This document shows, one piece after another, positions 45,777 through 55,341 of a DNA stretch of 64,000 nucleotides (position 1 is the stretch's first letter; each line of letters begins with the position of its first letter). Made by a program: the position numbers and the translations under genes. This stretch comes from Ch128b sp964527925 (GTDB lineage Bacteria; Bacteroidota; Ignavibacteria; Ch128b). A model generated the notes under the pieces. The model was not told where the DNA came from. It made no database searches and worked only from the letters and a program-made list of their open reading frames with translations. Location of the stretch: assembly GCA_964527925.1 (NCBI GenBank), contig CAZGQO010000014.1, positions 3,598 to 67,597 of the forward strand, given 5' to 3'.

Positions 45777-47933
45777 ATGTTCCCATCTATCTTGTTAAAA
45801 ATTAATTTTCTTTTTTCACTTTCATTTTACTTATTGATTCTTGCAATCGTTATTTCGATTATTTCAATTATTATTTACTACCGCAGAACTAATCCAGACA
45901 TTAATAGAACAAACAAAGTAATTCTTTTTTCACTTAGATTGATCGCATTTATTTTGGTAATATTTTCAATTGGCCAGACAGCTGTTGAAATTCTAAGTAC
46001 ACAAATTGAGAAGCCACGCACAGCAATTTTAATTGATAACTCCAAGAGTATTTCATTTGAAAAAGAGTTGGTTAAAAAAACACTTATTGAGTTAACAAAT
46101 AATCTTAGCAGATCAAAAAAATCATTTGACCTTTACATCTTCTCAGAAAAAATTGAAAATATTGATCCAGATTCTCTGCAGCACTTAAGTTTTGATGGTT
46201 CTTCAACAAACATCAATTCAGCAATAAGTGAAATATCAAAAAAGGTTGTTGATAAAAATTATCAGAATTTAATTTTAGTTACAGATGGAATTTACAACTC
46301 AGGTGAAAAACCAATATACGCAGCTGAAAGACTAAACATTCCAATTCACACAATTGGTGTTGGAAACCCTCTACCGAAAAATGATATTTCTTTAGATGAG
46401 ATAATTTCAAATGATTTAATGTATGCTCAAAATAGATCACCCGTAAAATTAATTATCAAACAGAATGGATTTAATAATCAAACTGTCAATGTTTCTTTTT
46501 TTGAAGATCAGAGATTAATTGCCAGAAAACAGCTAACACTGGAAAGTTATTTTCAAGAAATTGACTTCGAATACATTCCAGAAAAAGAGGGAGAAAAAAA
46601 ATTAAGTTTCTTTATCACATCCCTCGGAAATGAATTCACAACAAAAAATAACTCCATTTCAAAATATGTAAATGTGTTGAGCAATAAAATAAAAGTCCTG
46701 ACAATTGCTGGAAAACCTAATCATGATTTAAGTTTTGTTAATCAATCAATTCGTTCAAATAAAGACTTTCGATTAGAAACATTGATTGAAAAATCTGACG
46801 GCAATTATTACCCCCTTTTCAACAATGAAAGATTTATTGACTCCATTGATGCAATTTTTATGATTGGCTTTCCAGCTGTAAATAATTCTGACAGACTGAT
46901 TAAATTAATTTTAACAAAGATTCAAAGAGACAATACGCCCATATTTATTTTGATTAATCCTGAAACTGATTTCAATAAGCTTGTATTGTTCAAGCAATAT
47001 TTACCATTTGATTGGCGTTCTGCTTATGGAACATCGTCTCAAATTTTTATTGATATTCCTGAAGAAAAAAGTAAAAAAGAGATTCTGAATATTGATCCAG
47101 TAAACTCCGCACAAATATGGAACTCGCTTCCACCAATTTATCGTGTTGATAGAGAATTTGTAAGCAAGGCAGAATCAGAAGTGCTTGCATTTTTTAGATT
47201 ACAAAATTTCAGAGTGAATCAACCTTTGTTGATATCTCGAAAGTTGAACAAACATCGAAGTATTGCTTTTTTAGGTTATAATATCTGGAGATTAAAACTT
47301 TTGAATGCAATGAAAGAAGAAGAATCAATTTATCTTGATAAGTTTATTAATAATTCTGTGAAGTGGCTAACAACAAAAGAAGCTGAAAGTAATTTCACGG
47401 TAAAACCTGCAAAGAAAATTTTTGATATTCAGGATAAGATAAAATTTACAGCTCAGCTTTATGATGAATCAAACAATCCAGTGGAAGATGCAAACATATA
47501 TCTGGAAATTTTGCAGAAGGGTGAGAAAAAATCTTTAATTCAATTTAGACCACTTGGTAATGGTTTATACAACACAGAAATAAGTGACTTGCAAGTTGGC
47601 GATTATGATTTTCAGTCAACTGCTGAATACGGTGGAAAAAAATATTTTGCATCAGGAAGATTTTCAATAATAGAGACTGAGTTAGAGTTTCGTGATTTAT
47701 CAATGAGAGAAGAACTTTTAAAACAAATATCTCAGCTGACACAGGGTCTTTATTTTCATATTAACGAATCCAATGATTTCATTACGAAAATCGACAAAAT
47801 TTTACAGGAGAAGCCTAAAGAAAGAAAGATAAGTAAGCTTTTTTATGCATGGAATTCATTATATGTTTTAATTGCTTTAATTGTTTTTCTTTCTTCAGAA
47901 TGGTACTTACGTAAAAAGTTTGGTTTGATGTAG
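45777..47933 (+). CDS. VWA domain membrane protein (BatA-like)
   Basis: From the ATG at 45777 the protein has 718 residues; an upstream TTG at 45768 that overlaps the surE stop would add three. Two N-terminal transmembrane helices (FLFSLSFYLLILAIVISIIS and VILFSLRLIAFILVIFSIG) precede a von Willebrand A domain with a MIDAS-like DNSKSISF and LILVTDGIYNSGEKP. After a long beta-rich segment with a GATase-like region (FMIGFPAVNN) the C-terminus is another transmembrane helix. It resembles BatA-type and related membrane proteins. Its job is unknown; it is co-transcribed with surE and comF. Confidence 0.75.
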   Translation: MFPSILLKINFLFSLSFYLLILAIVISIISIIIYYRRTNPDINRTNKVILFSLRLIAFILVIFSIGQTAVEILSTQIEKPRTAILIDNSKSISFEKELVKKTLIELTNNLSRSKKSFDLYIFSEKIENIDPDSLQHLSFDGSSTNINSAISEISKKVVDKNYQNLILVTDGIYNSGEKPIYAAERLNIPIHTIGVGNPLPKNDISLDEIISNDLMYAQNRSPVKLIIKQNGFNNQTVNVSFFEDQRLIARKQLTLESYFQEIDFEYIPEKEGEKKLSFFITSLGNEFTTKNNSISKYVNVLSNKIKVLTIAGKPNHDLSFVNQSIRSNKDFRLETLIEKSDGNYYPLFNNERFIDSIDAIFMIGFPAVNNSDRLIKLILTKIQRDNTPIFILINPETDFNKLVLFKQYLPFDWRSAYGTSSQIFIDIPEEKSKKEILNIDPVNSAQIWNSLPPIYRVDREFVSKAESEVLAFFRLQNFRVNQPLLISRKLNKHRSIAFLGYNIWRLKLLNAMKEEESIYLDKFINNSVKWLTTKEAESNFTVKPAKKIFDIQDKIKFTAQLYDESNNPVEDANIYLEILQKGEKKSLIQFRPLGNGLYNTEISDLQVGDYDFQSTAEYGGKKYFASGRFSIIETELEFRDLSMREELLKQISQLTQGLYFHINESNDFITKIDKILQEKPKERKISKLFYAWNSLYVLIALIVFLSSEWYLRKKFGLM

Positions 47934-48640
47934 TGTTCAAAGATTTTCTCTTAGATTTTTTAGACTTTTTCTTTCCTGATTTTTGTCTGATTTGCGATTC
48001 TAAAATTCAGAGAAACTTATACTCAATTTGCAATAAGTGCATTGATGATATGCAAGTTTCTTCTGAAAGGGATTTAAAAAATTTTTACGAACACAATCTT
48101 AAACCTTACAACTGCATTTCTAACTTTTATTCCAGATTCGCATTCATAAAAGGAGAAAAATTTCAAAAAGCTGTTCATAACTTAAAATATAACAGTAAAT
48201 CGAAAGTTGGTATTTTGCTTGGAATGAAATTAGGTGAAGGTTTAATGAACCATAGCTGGATTAATGAGATTAATTTTATTGTTCCAGTTCCAATTCACAG
48301 AATAAAAAAACTGCATCGCGGCTATAATCAATCGAGTTTTATTGCAAAGGGAATAAATCTAATTACACAAATTCCCATTGAAGAAAAAGTTATTAAACGA
48401 GTGCGAAATACAAACACTCAAACTAATTTACATTTGCATGAAAGAATTGAAAATGTTAAAGGTGCATTTAGAGTTATAAACCGAGAAAAAGTTTATCAGA
48501 AAAATATTCTTCTGGTTGATGATGTCTGTACAACTGGATCAACTGTTAATGAAATTGCCCGAACCCTGCTTTCAGAAGGAACAAAGAGAGTTGACTTAGC
48601 AACTCTCTCGTTTGTTAAAGAAAAAGATTTTTCAATTTAA
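47933..48640 (+). CDS. ComF family phosphoribosyltransferase-like protein
   Basis: This 235-residue protein starts at GTG (47933), overlapping the VWA stop codon by one base (TAGTG). An N-terminal CxxC-type zinc motif (CLICDSKIQRNLYSICNKC) is followed by a phosphoribosyltransferase domain. The PRPP motif is ILLVDDVCTTGSTVNEIART near residue 190, and a GYNQSSFIAKGI segment precedes it. ComF proteins contribute to DNA uptake in competent bacteria. Other competence genes are not in this window, so the exact role stays open. Confidence 0.88.
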   Translation: MFKDFLLDFLDFFFPDFCLICDSKIQRNLYSICNKCIDDMQVSSERDLKNFYEHNLKPYNCISNFYSRFAFIKGEKFQKAVHNLKYNSKSKVGILLGMKLGEGLMNHSWINEINFIVPVPIHRIKKLHRGYNQSSFIAKGINLITQIPIEEKVIKRVRNTNTQTNLHLHERIENVKGAFRVINREKVYQKNILLVDDVCTTGSTVNEIARTLLSEGTKRVDLATLSFVKEKDFSI

Positions 48641-48718
48641 ATTTTTTCGCTACACAACTCAAAATTAAATTGAATTATAAATCTGCAAACTCATTTAAAA
48701 CTCCAGTCAAAAAACGAT

Positions 48719-50242
48719 TTATTCTAAAGAACCAACTTCTTTCTCTACTTCTTCAAGTATTTCACAAGATTTAACAAGTTCTTTCATTTTATTGTGATCG
48801 GGATACAACGGACGATCTTCATCAAGATGTGGAATGTATTCTCTGATCACTTTTCGAGCAGTTTCAACACCACGGCCATGTTTGAAATCTCTGAAATCAA
48901 GTGCCTGAGCGGCAGCCATAAATTCTATTCCAAGCACTCCGTAAGCATTATCAAGAATTTGTGCATTTTTCCATGCAGTATTCATTCCCATTGAAACAAA
49001 ATCTTCCTGATCAGCAGCAGCAGGAATTGATTGAATTGATGCAGGATTTGATAAAATTCTCTGTTCAACAATTAAAGTATCAGCAGTGTATTGACTTAAC
49101 ATATAACCAGAAAACATTCCAGCACCTTTTGTCAGAAATGGAGGCAACCCAATACTCAAAGCTGGATTCAACAATCGATTTAATCTTCTTTCAGAAAGTA
49201 CACTCACCATTGTAACAGCAGCACCAACATTATCCATTGGCAGAGAAACTGGAGTTCCCTGAAAATTTGCACCAGTTAAAGTCAGTTTTTCTTCTGTTAA
49301 GAAAATTGGATTATCACCAACACCATTCAGTTCGATTTCAATTTGCTCTCTTGCCCATCTAACTGCATCGTGAGCTGCACCGATAACCTGCGGAGTTGAA
49401 CGCATTGAATAAGCATCCTGAACTTTCATTTTTAATTTCCCAGTTTGCAAGTCACTTCCATTTATGCATTTCATAATTGCTTTTGCACTTCGAACAGCTC
49501 CAGGAAATCCTCTCAGTTGATGAAGTCTCACATCATAAGGTTTTAAGTTCGCATAGAGAGCTTCAACAGTCATTGCAGCTGCAATTTCTGCTTGCTTAAG
49601 CCATCGATTAATATCATACAACTGAATTGCACTAATTGCAGTAATAAAATTTGAACCATTAATTGTAGCAAGTCCATCTCTCGCTTGAAGACCAGGGACT
49701 TCAATTCCAGCTTTTTCAAAAGCAATTTTGCCAGGCAATCTTTCGCCGTTATAAAAAGCTTCGCCTTCACCCATTAATAATAGAGCTATTTGAGACATCG
49801 GGGCTAAATCACCGCAGGCACCCACAGAACCTTTTTGACAAACAACTGGAGTTACTCCTTTGTTAAGCATTTCAACGAGAGTCAATGTGATTTCTGGACG
49901 GCATCCTGAATAACCTTTCGCATGAACATTTATTCTGCTTGCAATTGCACCACGAACATATTCAATCGGCATTGGTTCACCAATTCCCGCAGCATGATTG
50001 TAAATCAAAAATTTTTGAAATTGCTTTACCTGTTCATCGGTAAGCACAACTTCAGAGAATTCACCAATACCAGTGTTAATTCCATACATAATCTCTCGTG
50101 CTTTGATTTTTTCTTCAAGCATTGCACGGCAGGCTTTGATTCTTTGCAAGGCTTCATCAGATAATTCAACTTTTTCTCCAAAGCGAGCAATTTGAACTAA
50201 TTTTTCAATTGTAAGAATATTTCCATCAAGAATAATTGCCAT
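48719..50242 (-). CDS. hutH: HAL/PAL-type aromatic amino acid ammonia-lyase (probably histidine)
   Basis: This 507-residue protein matches bacterial histidine ammonia-lyase with identical numbering at key positions: Tyr53 (MYGINTG), His83 (YNHAAGIGEP), and the MIO triad region at 138-148, KGSVGACGDLA. The triad reads Ala142-Cys143-Gly144 rather than Ala-Ser-Gly. Later residues include the QEDFVSMG loop holding the HAL-type Glu. Cys in place of Ser can still cyclise to an MIO-type group, and engineered Cys variants of HAL are reported active. It deaminates histidine to urocanate if the assignment holds. No other hut genes are nearby. Confidence 0.8.
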   Translation of the reverse strand: MAIILDGNILTIEKLVQIARFGEKVELSDEALQRIKACRAMLEEKIKAREIMYGINTGIGEFSEVVLTDEQVKQFQKFLIYNHAAGIGEPMPIEYVRGAIASRINVHAKGYSGCRPEITLTLVEMLNKGVTPVVCQKGSVGACGDLAPMSQIALLLMGEGEAFYNGERLPGKIAFEKAGIEVPGLQARDGLATINGSNFITAISAIQLYDINRWLKQAEIAAAMTVEALYANLKPYDVRLHQLRGFPGAVRSAKAIMKCINGSDLQTGKLKMKVQDAYSMRSTPQVIGAAHDAVRWAREQIEIELNGVGDNPIFLTEEKLTLTGANFQGTPVSLPMDNVGAAVTMVSVLSERRLNRLLNPALSIGLPPFLTKGAGMFSGYMLSQYTADTLIVEQRILSNPASIQSIPAAADQEDFVSMGMNTAWKNAQILDNAYGVLGIEFMAAAQALDFRDFKHGRGVETARKVIREYIPHLDEDRPLYPDHNKMKELVKSCEILEEVEKEVGSLE

Positions 50243-50441
50243 AAAAGCTCCTATTTTATTTTTTTATTATACAAAAATACAAAGAAAATGAAGAGCATAG
50301 AGAGTTGAATTTTGAGATGGAAATAAGTGAGATGAAAAAATTATTTGAGCGATCAGTTTTAAGATTAGATTAAAATAGAATGCAAAAAATTCTTTTCTGA
50401 CTTAGATCAACTGTTTTTATCTAAAAGATTAAAAGTGAACT

Positions 50442-52298
50442 TTACATTGTATAGAACTCTTCATCACTCAACATTTTGAAGACTGCTTCAATTCTTCCAA
50501 GAGGTGCTGCAATTTGAACTCCATTAACTTCTGAACGAATATAATCGTAAGTTTCTTTTGCAATTTTTACACCTTCTTCGAATGCAGCTTCTTTTGAAAT
50601 CTCCTGAGCTTTTCTCATTCGTTCCATTATTGAAGGAGGTACAGTTGCACCTGGAACTTCGTTGTTCATAAACTCAGCATTACGATATGAAACAAGAGGC
50701 CAAATTCCAACAATTATTGGAAGTTTATAGTGCTCAATTTTCTTCATGAAGTTTTCAAGAATTGAAATATCAAAAACAGGTTGAGTAATCATGTACTCAG
50801 CACCAGCTTGAACTTTCCAATCTAATCGGCGCAATTCTTCATCAAGATTAATTGCACCAGGATTGACACCAACACCAATCGAAAATCCAGTAGCTTCACC
50901 AATTGGATTTCCTGCAAGGTCAAGACCATGATTCAATCTGTTTAACAAATTAACCAATCCGATTGAATCAACATCAAAAACAGCAGTTGCATCGGGATAG
51001 TTACCCAATTTTGGTGGGTCACCAGTAATTGCGAGAATATTTCTGATACCAAGTGCCCACGCACCAAGTAAATCTGATTGCATTCCAATCACATTTCTAT
51101 CACGACAAGCAAAATGTAAGATTGTTTCGATTCCTACTTCTCTTTGAATCAAAACAGCCATAGCAAGCGCCGACATTCTTGCCATTGCTCTCGGTCCATC
51201 AGGAATGTTTATTGCGTCGATCCCAAAATGATAAAGTTTTCGAGCCTTTTCGATTTCCTTTTGAGCAGATATTCCTCGTGGAGAAACAATTTCAACAAGA
51301 GTTACAAATTCTTCACGAAGCAGTTTATTTGAGAGTCTTGATTTTTCATACATCTCATATACATGAATATTTTCAGCTTTTTCAATTTTCAGTTCTTCAA
51401 CTTTAATGTCCAATCTTTTACTCGGTTGAAGCGCCTGAATTGCACGACGAATTGCTTTGATATGGTTTGGATTAATACCGCAACAACCTCCAACAATTGC
51501 TGCCCCTGTTTGAATAAATCTTTTCGAGTATTCAGCAATATATTCAGGTGAGGTCATGTAAATATTTCTTCCGCCAATATTAACAGGATAACCTGCATTT
51601 GGTTGAATTGAAATTGGAAGAGTTGTCAACTCTCTTAATTTTTCTAAAGCATCGAACATTGGTTTAGGACCAACGCTGCAGTTAAATCCAATCACATCAA
51701 CATTAAATTGGGAAACTTTTTCGACAAACTTTTCTATCGGTTCACCACTTACAAGATTTCCTTCTTCGTTAATAGTAACCTGAGCAATGATTGGGAACTC
51801 TGAATTAATTACTTTAACGGCTCTTATTGCTTGAATTATTTCATCGGTTAATGTAAAAGTTTCGAGGATAATTAAGTCCACTCCTCCATCAATCAAAGGC
51901 TGAATTTGTTCTTTGAAATAATCTTTTGCTTCATCATAACCAATTTTTCCGAGCGGCTCTATTTGAACACCAAGCGGTCCTACAGAACCAGCAACAAGAA
52001 TTTTATCACCAGCTACTTCTCTTGCAAGTTTTGCACCTGCATAGTTAATCTCATAAATTTTTTCATTCAATCCATGTGGAGCCAGTTTAAATCGATTTGC
52101 ACCAAAAGTATTTGTCTCGATTACATCAGCACCAGCAAGTAAATAATCTCGATGAACCTGCTTAACTAAATCTGGATTTGTAAGATTTAATTCTTCAAAA
52201 CATCGATTGATAAAAATTCCCTTTTCATAAAGATAAGTACCCGTTCCACCATCAAAGACAATTATTTCTTTTCCAAGTTTTTCTCTGAAACTTTTCAT
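50442..52298 (-). CDS. Bifunctional homocysteine S-methyltransferase / 5,10-methylenetetrahydrofolate reductase
   Basis: This 618-residue protein has two domains. Residues ~1-300 form a BHMT-type methyltransferase with the zinc cysteines in IGFNCSVGP and VGGCCGINP, and the start FDGGTGTYLYEKG. Residues ~325-618 are an MTHFR barrel with FVTLVEIVSPRG, TGDPPKLGNYPDATAVFDVD, GVGVNPGA and AGAEYMITQPVFD. This YitJ-like fusion makes 5-methyl-THF and transfers a methyl group to homocysteine. It is full length. It stands alone with 127 bases upstream. Confidence 0.93.
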   Translation of the reverse strand: MKSFREKLGKEIIVFDGGTGTYLYEKGIFINRCFEELNLTNPDLVKQVHRDYLLAGADVIETNTFGANRFKLAPHGLNEKIYEINYAGAKLAREVAGDKILVAGSVGPLGVQIEPLGKIGYDEAKDYFKEQIQPLIDGGVDLIILETFTLTDEIIQAIRAVKVINSEFPIIAQVTINEEGNLVSGEPIEKFVEKVSQFNVDVIGFNCSVGPKPMFDALEKLRELTTLPISIQPNAGYPVNIGGRNIYMTSPEYIAEYSKRFIQTGAAIVGGCCGINPNHIKAIRRAIQALQPSKRLDIKVEELKIEKAENIHVYEMYEKSRLSNKLLREEFVTLVEIVSPRGISAQKEIEKARKLYHFGIDAINIPDGPRAMARMSALAMAVLIQREVGIETILHFACRDRNVIGMQSDLLGAWALGIRNILAITGDPPKLGNYPDATAVFDVDSIGLVNLLNRLNHGLDLAGNPIGEATGFSIGVGVNPGAINLDEELRRLDWKVQAGAEYMITQPVFDISILENFMKKIEHYKLPIIVGIWPLVSYRNAEFMNNEVPGATVPPSIMERMRKAQEISKEAAFEEGVKIAKETYDYIRSEVNGVQIAAPLGRIEAVFKMLSDEEFYTM

Positions 52299-52425
52299 TT
52301 TGTTATTCCAATTTTTCGTGAATTAAATTTATAATAAAAGTTGATGCTTGTCAAAAATTATAATGCATAAAAAATGAATCTTAATTTTTTATCTTACATC
52401 AAATAAATAAAAAATGGAGAATTAG

Positions 52426-52854
52426 ATGGCGACCAAAAAAGCATACTTAAAACAGGTTAAAGGAATAACCTTTGTTGGAAAAACTGATTCGAATGTTTGG
52501 ATTTCAATCGACGGTCCAGAAGAGTTCGGTGGAAGCAACGCTGGAATTCGTCCAAAAGAGTTAGTATTACTTGCCCTTGCAGGTTGTACTGGCAGTGATG
52601 TAGTTTCAATACTTCAAAAGAAAAGATCAAAACTTGAAGATTTTGAAATTAACATTACTGCAGAAACTCGCGAAGAACATCCTCAGGTTTTCACCAAAAT
52701 TCACATTGAATATGTCTTCTATGGGAATGAATTAAAAACTGAAGACATTGAAAGAGCTATCGAACTTTCGAGCACAAAATATTGCTCGGTTCAGGCGATG
52801 CTCAAACCTTCGGTCGAAATTACTCATTTTTACAGAATTGAACAGAAGTCTTAA
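52426..52854 (+). CDS. OsmC family protein
   Basis: This 142-residue protein has the two OsmC cysteines: ALAGCTGSDVVSILQKKR and STKYCSVQAML. It is of the short, cytoplasmic, OsmC/YhfA-like type. Family members reduce organic hydroperoxides with the two cysteines. It has a fair ribosome-binding site (TGGAGAATTAG) before the ATG. Divergent from the homocysteine methyltransferase gene, it shares the 127-base gap with it. Confidence 0.88.
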   Translation: MATKKAYLKQVKGITFVGKTDSNVWISIDGPEEFGGSNAGIRPKELVLLALAGCTGSDVVSILQKKRSKLEDFEINITAETREEHPQVFTKIHIEYVFYGNELKTEDIERAIELSSTKYCSVQAMLKPSVEITHFYRIEQKS

Positions 52855-52910
52855 TAAAGACTTCGTTTGAATTTAATGGGAGATTAAATAATATCTTCCT
52901 TTAAAAAAGA

Positions 52911-52938
52911 CTGCCAGAGAGGAGGTGAACTCTGGCAG
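52911..52938 (-). terminator. Hairpin with T-run on minus strand, possible sRNA terminator
   Basis: Arms 52911-52919 and 52930-52938 pair perfectly. On the minus strand TCTTTTTT follows. No minus-strand gene is known upstream of it; both neighbours (OsmC and nadA) are on the plus strand. It would terminate a short minus-strand transcript if one exists. On the plus strand it could instead be a structure that holds an exposed Shine-Dalgarno sequence. Confidence 0.4.
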
Positions 52939-52950
52939 TAGGAGAATTTT

Positions 52951-53001
52951 ATGATTTTTAAGGAGGAGGTTTTTATAAAACTACTACTCAAATATCGTTA
53001 A
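52951..53001 (+). CDS. Possible 16-residue small ORF
   Basis: An ATG at 52951 lies eight bases after a Shine-Dalgarno-like GGAG (TAGGAGAATTTTATG). It opens a 16-codon frame MIFKEEVFIKLLLKYR ending in TAA at 52999-53001. It could be a leader peptide or a spurious frame within a structured RNA. No similarity to a known leader peptide is recognised. Confidence 0.25.
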   Translation: MIFKEEVFIKLLLKYR

Positions 53002-53170
53002 AGAAAATATTTTTTTCAAACAGCGAGGCATAATTCAATAGAATTTTTTTCTTCAAAATCTCAGCAATAAAATAAACAAACCTTAACTTTAATGGTAAAA
53101 AAGATTCAATTTTTTGAAACTCCTACAAATTCTTAATTTTGAATGAATTAAAATTATTGAGGATTTAAAG

Positions 53171-54106
53171 ATGAATATAACAGATACATTAATCTTAGAA
53201 GACGAAATAATAAAACTTAAGAAAGAACTGAATGCTGTTATTCTTGCTCATTATTATCAAGAGTCTGAAATTCAGGATCTCGCTGATTTTGTTGGAGATA
53301 GCTTAGAATTATCCAAACAGGCAGCTAAAACTGATGCTGATGTAATTGTTTTTGCTGGTGTTCACTTTATGGCTGAAACAGCAAAAATCCTGAATTTTTC
53401 AAAGAAAGTTGTAGTTCCTGACCTTGAAGCAGGCTGTTCACTTTCTGACAGCTGTCCTGCACCTTTATTCAAAAAATTTCGAGAAGAACATCCCGATTAC
53501 TACGCAGTAACCTACATTAATAGCAGTGCTGCTGTCAAAGCTTTGAGTGATATTATTTGTACATCATCAAATGCTGAAAAAATTATCAACTCAATTCCAA
53601 AAGAACAAAAGATTTTATTCTCACCGGATAGAAATCTTGGAAGATACTTGATGAAAAAAACCGGTCGGGAAATGCTGCTATGGGAAGGAACATGCATTGT
53701 TCATGAGCAATTCACACAGAAAAAAATCGAACAATTAAAATTCTTAAATCCCGAAGCACTGGTTATTGCACATCCAGAATGTGAGGAAAGCGTTTTAAAT
53801 ATTGCTGATTTCATTGGTTCGACGAGTAAACTTCTCAATTTCGTGAAAGAAAGTAATGCGAAGGAATTTATTGTAGCTACAGAAGTTGGGATTATACATC
53901 AAATGCGTAAAGCTTGTCCAGATAAAACTTTTATTCCCGCACCACCTGATTCAAATTGCGCCTGTAATGAATGTCCACATATGAAAAAGAATACTCTTGA
54001 AAAATTATATCAATGCATGGTCAATCTTCAACCGGAAATTATCTTGCCAGAGGATTTGATTCAGAAAGCTTACATTCCAATCAAAAGAATGCTTGATTTA
54101 AGTTAA
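53171..54106 (+). CDS. nadA: Quinolinate synthase A
   Basis: This 311-residue protein has the NadA hallmarks: AVILAHYYQESEIQDLADFVGDS near the N-terminus, DLEAGCSLSDSCP, HPECEESV and the C-terminal cysteine region CACNECPHMKKNTLEKLYQCM. Three cysteines hold the [4Fe-4S] cluster. It condenses iminoaspartate with dihydroxyacetone phosphate to quinolinate in NAD synthesis. No nadB or nadC is in this window. It converges with the histidine kinase gene, two bases between stop codons. Confidence 0.96.
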   Translation: MNITDTLILEDEIIKLKKELNAVILAHYYQESEIQDLADFVGDSLELSKQAAKTDADVIVFAGVHFMAETAKILNFSKKVVVPDLEAGCSLSDSCPAPLFKKFREEHPDYYAVTYINSSAAVKALSDIICTSSNAEKIINSIPKEQKILFSPDRNLGRYLMKKTGREMLLWEGTCIVHEQFTQKKIEQLKFLNPEALVIAHPECEESVLNIADFIGSTSKLLNFVKESNAKEFIVATEVGIIHQMRKACPDKTFIPAPPDSNCACNECPHMKKNTLEKLYQCMVNLQPEIILPEDLIQKAYIPIKRMLDLS

Positions 54107-54108
54107 GT

Positions 54109-55341
54109 TCAAGCCTGCGCTTTTCTCAAAACTACTCGCATTACACTTCCTTTGCCCGGTATACTTGATTTGACAAAAATTTTTCCTTTGTGATATTCTT
54201 CAACAATTCTTTTTGCGAGACTCAAACCAAGTCCCCACCCTCTTTTTTTTGTACTGAAACCAGGTCTGAAAATTTCTTTGCGATATTTCAGGTCAATTCC
54301 TTTGCCCGAATCGATTACATCTACATAGACAAATTTCTTATCACTTGAGAGTTGATAAATTATTTTTCCAGTCTTTTCTTCAATTGCATCAATCGCATTC
54401 TTGGTTAAGTTTTCCAATACCCATTCAAATAACTCGGGATTAACTTTAGCGATGTACTGTTTTGATTTTGATTCATCACCATTTAGGTATTCAACTAAAA
54501 GTTCGATGTTCTTTCCACTTTGAGGAATTCTTCTTTCAAAATAATCAATAACTCGTTGAATAATATCAGTTACATTATGACTTTTTAACTCAGGTACAGA
54601 ACCAATTTTTGAAAATCTATCAGCAACTTTTCTTAATCTTTCAAGATCGTTTTCCACTTCGCCAATCAAATCAACTACTTTTTCAGGATCATTATAATTC
54701 AATTTGAGGAGTTCTATCCAGCCCATCAAACTCGAGAGTGGTGTTCCAAGCTGATGAGCTGTTTCTTTTGAGAGACCAACCCAGATTTTACTATTTTCAT
54801 TTTTCTTCACATAACTAAAACCAATATAAGCAAGCAATATAAACGCAGCTGCAATCAACAACTGGATGTACGGGTAATATTTCAATTCCTCGACTAGTTT
54901 TGAATCACCATAATGAATTTTACTGAGGACTATTGTATCAGCGTATTTTACAAGAATTGGCTGATGAACTTCATCCATTTTCTTTATTAGATCTTTGATG
55001 AATTTGATTTTTTGTTCAGCTGTTAGATTTGAATCAATTTCAATATTTCTTAATAGAGTTAAGTCATCGGGATTTACATTATCTTCAGCATCGGTCAATA
55101 TCAGCGGAAAATCAATTTCCTGAATGATGTTTTCAAAAATAAAAGTGTAATCTTTTTCAGGTTCATCTGAGTTAGCTACATATTCAAGTCCTTTTGCATA
55201 TAGAGTTGCAATTCGTTTCTCTCTTTCTTGAAGTTGTTTTATCACATAATCAGTATATAATAATGTTGATCCAGCAATCACAAGTGCAATCATAAGCAAG
55301 AAAAATTTGATATAAATTGGAAACTCTCTTCTGAATTTCAT
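54109..55341 (-). CDS. Membrane sensor histidine kinase
   Basis: This 410-residue protein has two transmembrane segments (residues ~12-32 and ~155-175) enclosing a ~120-residue sensor part. The kinase core then begins: H-box LSKETAHQLGTPLSSL (with the phosphoacceptor His), N-box ENLTKNAIDAIE, D/F-box DSGKGI and G-box GWGLGLSLAKRIV. It is an HWE-free classical type. No response regulator gene is next to it. Its start overlaps the amidase gene by four bases. Confidence 0.9.
   Translation of the reverse strand: MKFRREFPIYIKFFLLMIALVIAGSTLLYTDYVIKQLQEREKRIATLYAKGLEYVANSDEPEKDYTFIFENIIQEIDFPLILTDAEDNVNPDDLTLLRNIEIDSNLTAEQKIKFIKDLIKKMDEVHQPILVKYADTIVLSKIHYGDSKLVEELKYYPYIQLLIAAAFILLAYIGFSYVKKNENSKIWVGLSKETAHQLGTPLSSLMGWIELLKLNYNDPEKVVDLIGEVENDLERLRKVADRFSKIGSVPELKSHNVTDIIQRVIDYFERRIPQSGKNIELLVEYLNGDESKSKQYIAKVNPELFEWVLENLTKNAIDAIEEKTGKIIYQLSSDKKFVYVDVIDSGKGIDLKYRKEIFRPGFSTKKRGWGLGLSLAKRIVEEYHKGKIFVKSSIPGKGSVMRVVLRKAQA

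Larger units (their letters stand above)
52855..53170. other. Gene gap before nadA with hairpins and SD/anti-SD-like motifs
   Basis: This 316-base stretch holds structure that no gene explains. A 9-bp perfect hairpin at 52911-52938 (CTGCCAGAG/CTCTGGCAG) shows AGGAGGTGAA in its loop on the plus strand. Read on the minus strand it shows TTCACCTCCT and is followed by TCTTTTTT, like a terminator. Two more SD-like runs lie downstream (TAGGAG at 52939-52944 and AGGAGGAGG at 52961-52969), the latter leading into a second weaker hairpin with CTACTACTC at 52981-52989. The rest up to nadA is AT-rich and looks empty. Confidence 0.55.
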
